Source: Planctomycetales bacterium
Lineage (GTDB): Bacteria; Planctomycetota; SZUA-567
Length of the DNA stretch: 28,079 nucleotides
Direction of reading: 5' to 3'
Assembly (NCBI GenBank): GCA_025997475.1
Contig: BNUQ01000023.1
Span: 1-28,079 of the forward strand
The notes under the pieces are model-generated. The model worked only from the letters and a program-made list of their open reading frames with translations. It did not search any database and was not told the DNA's origin. Below are positions 23,637-28,079 of this stretch, one piece after another (within the stretch, counting starts at the first letter, position 1; every line of letters begins with the position of its first letter). The translations under genes and the position numbers were made by a program.

Positions 23637-24132
23637 ATGCTTTCCAGAGGAAGGAATGAGCGGTATGAGATTTATCCGTGACGATGCGTTTCATATTAAA
23701 ATCTCGTCGGCATATAGAAGTGTCGGTGAAGGTATTAAGTCCGTTGAATTTATCCGAAAGAAAGACGACGCATTATTATTTGTAGAGGCAAAGACATCCT
23801 TTGCTAATCCACAAAATCCAGAGAGTATGGATAAGTTTAACTCGGAAATCAACGATATTTGCGATAAATACCTCCATTCGCTTAATTGGTTGGCTTCTGT
23901 AAGAATGGGCGTGAATCGCGATAAACTACCGGACTGTTTTAGTGTGGCGGGAGAAATTTCATTAGTATTAGTTTTGGTAATCAGAACGTTTAAGACCGAA
24001 TGGTGCAAACCGATAAATGCAAAATTACAGCAAAAATTGCCTTCTTACTTCCGTAAAATTTGGCGTCCCAAAATTTTTGTCGTCAGTTACGACTATGCGA
24101 TAAAGCAGGGACTTGCTATTGCCAACCATTAA
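23629..24132 (+). CDS. Small protein with PD-(D/E)xK-like motif, partner of the ATPase
   Basis: 167 residues, no family I can name. Residues 40-57 read EFIRKKDDALLFVEAKTS: an acidic residue (Glu40), then Asp46/47 and a hydrophobic strand leading to Glu53-Ala-Lys55. This matches the D-(x)n-ExK core of PD-(D/E)xK nucleases in order and spacing, but the evidence is one motif. The rest is alpha/beta with a basic second half. Its ATG overlaps the ATPase stop (ATGGCTGA). A start at 23665 (MRFIRDDAF) preceded by GAGGAAGGA is also possible and would keep the motif. It shares the AT-richer composition of the ATPase gene. Together they look like an ATPase-effector pair. Confidence 0.6.
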   Translation: MAECFPEEGMSGMRFIRDDAFHIKISSAYRSVGEGIKSVEFIRKKDDALLFVEAKTSFANPQNPESMDKFNSEINDICDKYLHSLNWLASVRMGVNRDKLPDCFSVAGEISLVLVLVIRTFKTEWCKPINAKLQQKLPSYFRKIWRPKIFVVSYDYAIKQGLAIANH

Positions 24133-24196
24133 CGAGAATCGCAGTGTCATTAGTTAGTTTTTTTCACCCTATTTCTCTTTTTAAGGAGGTCTGGTT

Positions 24197-27100
24197 ATGT
24201 CAAGAAAGATGCAAACGATGGACGGCAACAATGCCGCGGGGCACGTCTCTTACGCCTTCACCGAAATCGCCGCGATTTACCCGATTACGCCGTCGTCGGT
24301 GATGGCGGAAGTTACCGACACGTGGTCGGCGGGCGGACGCAAAAACATTTTCGGCGACCCGGTTAAACTCGTCGAAATGCAGTCCGAAGCCGGCGCCGCC
24401 GGCGCGGTGCACGGCTCGCTCACCGCCGGCGCCCTCACCACCACCTACACCGCGTCGCAAGGTCTGCTGTTGATGATTCCGAATATGTATAAAATCGCCG
24501 GCGAACTTCTGCCCAGCGTCATTCACGTCTCGGCGCGCGCGCTCGCGTCGCACGCGCTCTCGATTTTCGGCGACCACAGCGACGTCTACGCCTGCCGCCA
24601 AACCGGTTACGCGATGCTCTGCGCCACCAATCCGCAAGAAGTGATGGATTTGGGCGCCGTCGCGCACCTCGCGACGCTCCGCGCCCGCGTGCCGTTCCTG
24701 CACTTTTTCGACGGCTTCCGCACCTCGCACGAAATCCAAAAAATCGCTATTTGGGATTACGAGACGCTGGCGAAATTGGTCGATAAAGACGCGATTCAGG
24801 CGTTCCGCGACCGCGCGCTCAATCCCCATCATCCCGTCCTGCGCGGCACGGCGCAAAACCCCGATATTTTCTTCCAAGCCCGCGAAGCGTGTAACAAATA
24901 CTACGACGCCACGCCCGCCATCGTGCAGGAAGAAATGAACAAAATCAATCGGGAAATCGGCACCGACTACAAACTGTTCAACTATTACGGCGCGCCGGAC
25001 GCCGAACACGTGATTGTCGCGATGGGAAGCGCCGCCGACACGATTGAAGAAACGATTGACTATCTCCGCGCCCGCGGCGAAAAAGTCGGCTTGCTCAAAG
25101 TCCGCCTGTATCGTCCGTTCGCGGTGGACGCCTTCATCAGCGCCCTGCCCTACACCGCCAAACAAATCACCGTGCTCGACCGCACCAAAGAACCGGGTTC
25201 GCTCGGCGAGCCGTTGTATCTCGATGTCGTCGCGGCGTTGCGCCAAGCCAATCGCTTTACGCACGTGCCGGTCGCGTCGGGGCGCTACGGTTTAGGGTCG
25301 AAGGACTTCAATCCGGCGGACGTCATCGCGATTTATCGCAACAAAGGCAAAATGCGCTTCACCTCCGGCATCGAAGACGACGTTACCAATCTGTCGCTTA
25401 CGATTACCGAAAACCCGGACACCGCCGCCGAAGGGACGACCTCTTGCAAATTCTGGGGACTCGGCTCCGACGGCACCGTCGGCGCGAATAAGAACAGCAT
25501 CAAAATTATCGGCGACCACACCGATAAATACGCGCAAGCGTATTTCGCCTACGACTCCAAAAAATCCGGCGGCATCACCGTGTCGCACTTGCGCTTCGGC
25601 AAGTCGCCCATCAAGTCCACGTATTTCATCAGCAAAGCGCAGTTTGTCGCCTGCCACAATCCGTCTTACATCGACAAATACGATATGGTGCAAGACCTCG
25701 TGCCGGGCGGCGCGTTCCTGCTGAACTGTCAGTGGGACGAAAAAGAACTCGCCGCGCGCCTGCCGGCGAACGTCAAGCGTTACATCGCCAAAAACAACAT
25801 CAATTTCTACATCATCGACGCCATCGACATCGCGCGGAAAATCGGTTTGGGCAATCGCGTCAGCACCGTTTTGCAGTCGGCGTTCTTCACCATCGCCAAC
25901 ATCATTCCCGCCGCCGAAGCGCTGAAATATATGAAAGACGCGGCGACGAAATCGTTTAAGAAAAAAGGCGACGACGTGGTGAAAATGAATCACGACGCAA
26001 TTGACGCCGGCGCTCAGGCGGCGAAAAAAATCAGCGTGCCGGCGGAATGGGCGACGGTGAGCGACGACGCGGGCGCGCCGAAAATTACCGGCGACCGGCA
26101 GGAACTCGTCGATTTCGTCAAAAACATTCAGCAACCGGTCAACGCGCAAAAAGGCGACAAACTGCCGGTTTCGACGTTTGTCGGAATGGCGGACGGGACG
26201 TTCCCGCAAGGTTCGGCGGCGTATGAAAAACGCGGCATCGCGGTTGACGTGCCGGAATGGCAAGCCGACAAATGTATCCAGTGCAACCAATGCTCGCTGG
26301 TCTGTCCGCACGCGGTCATTCGTCCGTTGGTGTTGAACGACGCCGAAGTCGCCGCCGCGCCGCAAGGGCTGAAAACGAAAGACACAATGCAGTTGCCGGG
26401 GACGAAATACACGATGGCGGTGTCGGTGTTGGACTGCTCCGGTTGCGGCGCGTGCGCGAACACCTGTATCGCGAAAGAAAAAGCGTTGGTGATGCAACCG
26501 ATTGACAGTCAGCGCGACCAACAGGCGGTGTTTGATTATCTCGTCAGTAAAGCGGTGTCCGACAAACCGGAAGTGCACGAGAAATTCAAAGAGACGACGG
26601 TCAAGGGTTCGCAGTTCAAACAGCCGTTGTTGGAATTTTCGGGCGCGTGCCAAGGTTGCGGCGAAACGCCTTACGCGAAGTTGATGACGCAGTTGTTCGG
26701 CGACCGGATGTATATCGCGAACGCGACGGGCTGTTCGTCGATTTGGGCTGGCTCGGCGCCCTCGACGCCTTACACGGTCAACAAATGCGGACGCGGTCCG
26801 GCGTGGGCGAACTCGCTCTTTGAGGACAACGCCGAATTCGGTTTGGGGATGTTCTTGGCGCAGGATGCGCTCCGCGCTCGCGCGCAGGGGATTCTGCAAA
26901 CCATTGCCGGCGGCAACGCGCCGGACGCCATCAAAGCGCTCGTCAAAGAATACTTCGACACGGACAAGGACGGCAAAGCGAACAACGCGGCGGCGTGCAA
27001 GTTGGTCAAAGCGATTGAGGCGCTGGATTGCGATTGCCCGACGCGCGCGGAATTGCTGAAACTGAAAGCGTATATCGGCAAGAAGTCGAACTGGATTCTG

Positions 27101-27763
27101 GGCGGCGACGGCTGGGCGTATGACATCGGTTACGGCGGTTTGGACCACGTGCTCGCGAGCGGCAAGAACGTCAACGTGTTGGTGTTCGACACCGAAGTGT
27201 ATTCCAACACCGGCGGGCAGGCGAGCAAATCCACCAACATCGGCGCGATTGCGCAGTTCGCGGCGGCGGGTAAAGACGTGAAAAAGAAAGACCTGGCGGG
27301 CATCGCGATGCAATATGGCTATGTGTATGTGGCGCAGGTGGCGATGGGCGCCGACCAGAACCAGTGTTTGAAGGCGTTCGCGGAAGCGGAAGCGTATGAC
27401 GGACCGTCGCTGATTATCGCGTATGCGCCGTGCATCAATCACGGGATTAAGGGCGGGCTGACGGTGGCGCAGAAAGTCGAGAAAGACGCGGTGGCGGCGG
27501 GCTACTGGCATTTGTTCCGGTTTAATCCGGCGCTGATTGCCGAGGGCAAAACGCCGTTCTCGCTCGACAGCAAGGCGCCGAGCGCGAGTTACGAGGAGTT
27601 CATTATGCGCGAAGTGCGTTACAATTCGCTGATGCGCGCCAACCCCGACCGCGCGAAAGAGTTGTTTGCGACGGCGACGAAAAACGCGGCGAAACGCTAC
27701 GAAGGACTTGCCGGCTTGGTGGAGTATTACAAGAAAGAATACGAAACCGCGCCAACGGCGTAA
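24197..27763 (+). CDS. nifJ: Pyruvate:ferredoxin (flavodoxin) oxidoreductase
   Basis: Converts pyruvate and CoA to acetyl-CoA and CO2, passing electrons to ferredoxin or flavodoxin; a central enzyme of anaerobic metabolism, cytoplasmic. 1188 residues, the normal length for the single-chain homodimeric form. Domains in order: pyrimidine-binding (GNNAAGHVSYAFTEIAAIYP with PITPSS), domain II-III, two 4Fe-4S clusters from Cys693 (CIQCNQCSLVCPHA) and Cys747 (CSGCGACANTC), a third cluster motif GACQGCGETPYAKL, and the TPP-binding GDGWAYDIGYGGLDH at about 970 with NTGGQASKSTNIGA. AAGGAGG lies 7 nt before the ATG, the strongest ribosome binding site in the window. GC content returns to the level of the other core genes. 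Confidence 0.97.
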   Translation: MSRKMQTMDGNNAAGHVSYAFTEIAAIYPITPSSVMAEVTDTWSAGGRKNIFGDPVKLVEMQSEAGAAGAVHGSLTAGALTTTYTASQGLLLMIPNMYKIAGELLPSVIHVSARALASHALSIFGDHSDVYACRQTGYAMLCATNPQEVMDLGAVAHLATLRARVPFLHFFDGFRTSHEIQKIAIWDYETLAKLVDKDAIQAFRDRALNPHHPVLRGTAQNPDIFFQAREACNKYYDATPAIVQEEMNKINREIGTDYKLFNYYGAPDAEHVIVAMGSAADTIEETIDYLRARGEKVGLLKVRLYRPFAVDAFISALPYTAKQITVLDRTKEPGSLGEPLYLDVVAALRQANRFTHVPVASGRYGLGSKDFNPADVIAIYRNKGKMRFTSGIEDDVTNLSLTITENPDTAAEGTTSCKFWGLGSDGTVGANKNSIKIIGDHTDKYAQAYFAYDSKKSGGITVSHLRFGKSPIKSTYFISKAQFVACHNPSYIDKYDMVQDLVPGGAFLLNCQWDEKELAARLPANVKRYIAKNNINFYIIDAIDIARKIGLGNRVSTVLQSAFFTIANIIPAAEALKYMKDAATKSFKKKGDDVVKMNHDAIDAGAQAAKKISVPAEWATVSDDAGAPKITGDRQELVDFVKNIQQPVNAQKGDKLPVSTFVGMADGTFPQGSAAYEKRGIAVDVPEWQADKCIQCNQCSLVCPHAVIRPLVLNDAEVAAAPQGLKTKDTMQLPGTKYTMAVSVLDCSGCGACANTCIAKEKALVMQPIDSQRDQQAVFDYLVSKAVSDKPEVHEKFKETTVKGSQFKQPLLEFSGACQGCGETPYAKLMTQLFGDRMYIANATGCSSIWAGSAPSTPYTVNKCGRGPAWANSLFEDNAEFGLGMFLAQDALRARAQGILQTIAGGNAPDAIKALVKEYFDTDKDGKANNAAACKLVKAIEALDCDCPTRAELLKLKAYIGKKSNWILGGDGWAYDIGYGGLDHVLASGKNVNVLVFDTEVYSNTGGQASKSTNIGAIAQFAAAGKDVKKKDLAGIAMQYGYVYVAQVAMGADQNQCLKAFAEAEAYDGPSLIIAYAPCINHGIKGGLTVAQKVEKDAVAAGYWHLFRFNPALIAEGKTPFSLDSKAPSASYEEFIMREVRYNSLMRANPDRAKELFATATKNAAKRYEGLAGLVEYYKKEYETAPTA

Positions 27764-27800
27764 GCGAGCGCGTTTGCGTTTAGCGTTATGAGCAATAAAC

Positions 27801-27838
27801 TTGCCCGCCGTTGATTTTTCAGCGGCGGGCAATTCTTT
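27801..27838 (+). terminator. Terminator hairpin after nifJ
   Basis: A 10-bp stem TTGCCCGCCG/CGGCGGGCAA (27801-27810, 27823-27832) with a 12-nt loop is followed by the weak T-tract TTCTTT. It lies 37 bp after the nifJ stop. Confidence 0.7.
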
Positions 27839-27856
27839 GGTAAAATACGAGTAAAA

Positions 27857-28079
27857 ATGCCATACACCACGACTGAATCGCTTCCGCCGGAACCGCTACG
27901 CCTTCTTGAAGACGCGGTCGAATATATCGCCGGTAACGCGCCGCGCCGGATAATTCGTCCGGCGCTTAAAACCGCGGATTTTGCGTTGTATAACGACGAC
28001 TGTTTGGCAGTGATGGCGAGATTCCCCGACAATTATGTGGATATGATTTTCGCCGACCCGCCTTACAACTTGTCGAATG
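27857..28079 (+). CDS. Site-specific DNA methyltransferase, N-terminal part (cut by window edge)
   Basis: The frame starts at ATG 27857 and runs off the window after 74 codons. It begins MPYTTTESLPPEPLRLLEDA and ends with LYNDDCLAVMARFPDNYVDM followed by IFADPPYNLSN. DPPY is the catalytic motif IV of amino-methyltransferases (N6-adenine or N4-cytosine), and its position near the N-terminus indicates the beta class; DPPYNLSN resembles adenine methyltransferases such as the DpnA/CcrM-like group. A TGG-TAAAAT extended -10 box at 27838-27846 lies just upstream, giving a very short leader. Whether a restriction enzyme follows cannot be seen. Confidence 0.85.
   Translation, partial: MPYTTTESLPPEPLRLLEDAVEYIAGNAPRRIIRPALKTADFALYNDDCLAVMARFPDNYVDMIFADPPYNLSN

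Noticed and set aside
24200..25264. 354-codon open frame on the minus strand opposite the start of nifJ
   Set aside because: Shadow of nifJ with the same biased composition and no ribosome binding site or domain.
25292..27832. 846-codon open frame on the minus strand opposite nifJ
   Set aside because: It is antisense to a clearly conserved gene, rich in Arg/His/Phe with no recognisable domain, and arises from the GC-rich codon use of nifJ.

Overview
The window is 28 kb of a GC-rich bacterial chromosome with densely packed, ordinary housekeeping genes, a complete type II-C CRISPR-Cas9 locus and several mobile or repetitive elements. The organism cannot be named from this sequence. The plant/PVC-like form of GlgC, the SGPCHAEEV form of GpsA, a pyruvate:ferredoxin oxidoreductase (anaerobic metabolism) and a flagellin suggest a Gram-negative anaerobe, possibly of the Planctomycetes-Verrucomicrobia-Lentisphaerae group. 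This placement is an inference with low confidence.

Layout. 1-245: remnant of an IS630-type transposase, internally deleted and cut by the window edge. 349-1239: CRISPR array of 14 identical 36-bp repeats and 13 spacers, then a strong bidirectional terminator. 1388-6000 (minus): cas2, cas1 and cas9, overlapping and translationally coupled. 6050-6175 (plus): tracrRNA, divergent from cas9, with an anti-repeat matching the array. The array is read on the plus strand, towards the cas genes, and each repeat ends in a -10-like TACAAT, as in Neisseria/Campylobacter II-C loci. 6321-11195 (plus): glgC, a transglutaminase-fold lipoprotein that lacks the catalytic cysteine, and gpsA. 11324-16095 (minus): flagellin (with a sigma-28-like promoter), murJ and a long coiled-coil protein. 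16285-18614 (plus): an unknown two-TM protein and an SPFH-GYF fusion. 18741-20918 (minus): a lipoprotein/RDD/Maf fusion. 21290-21502 (minus): tRNA-Val(TAC) and tRNA-Gln(TTG). 21693-22283: an exported flavodoxin. 22304-24132: an AT-richer island with an orphan RHH antitoxin-like protein, an ABC/AAA-type ATPase and an overlapping small protein with a PD-(D/E)xK-like motif. 24197-27763: nifJ. 27857 to the edge: start of a DNA methyltransferase.

Two things stand out. First, seven intergenic spots carry elements built from 7-bp repeats, usually as two inverted arms around a short core (one element lacks its left arm and another keeps only remnants of its arms). The heptamer differs between elements (AATTAAC, AAAGTTG/TTTTAAC, TTTTTAA, NNNCAGT), but the period and several core motifs recur. 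Three genes take their stop codon from inside such an array. Second, the ATPase/nuclease-like gene pair, with its RHH neighbour and different base composition, has the architecture of an anti-phage or conflict system that I cannot assign to a known family.
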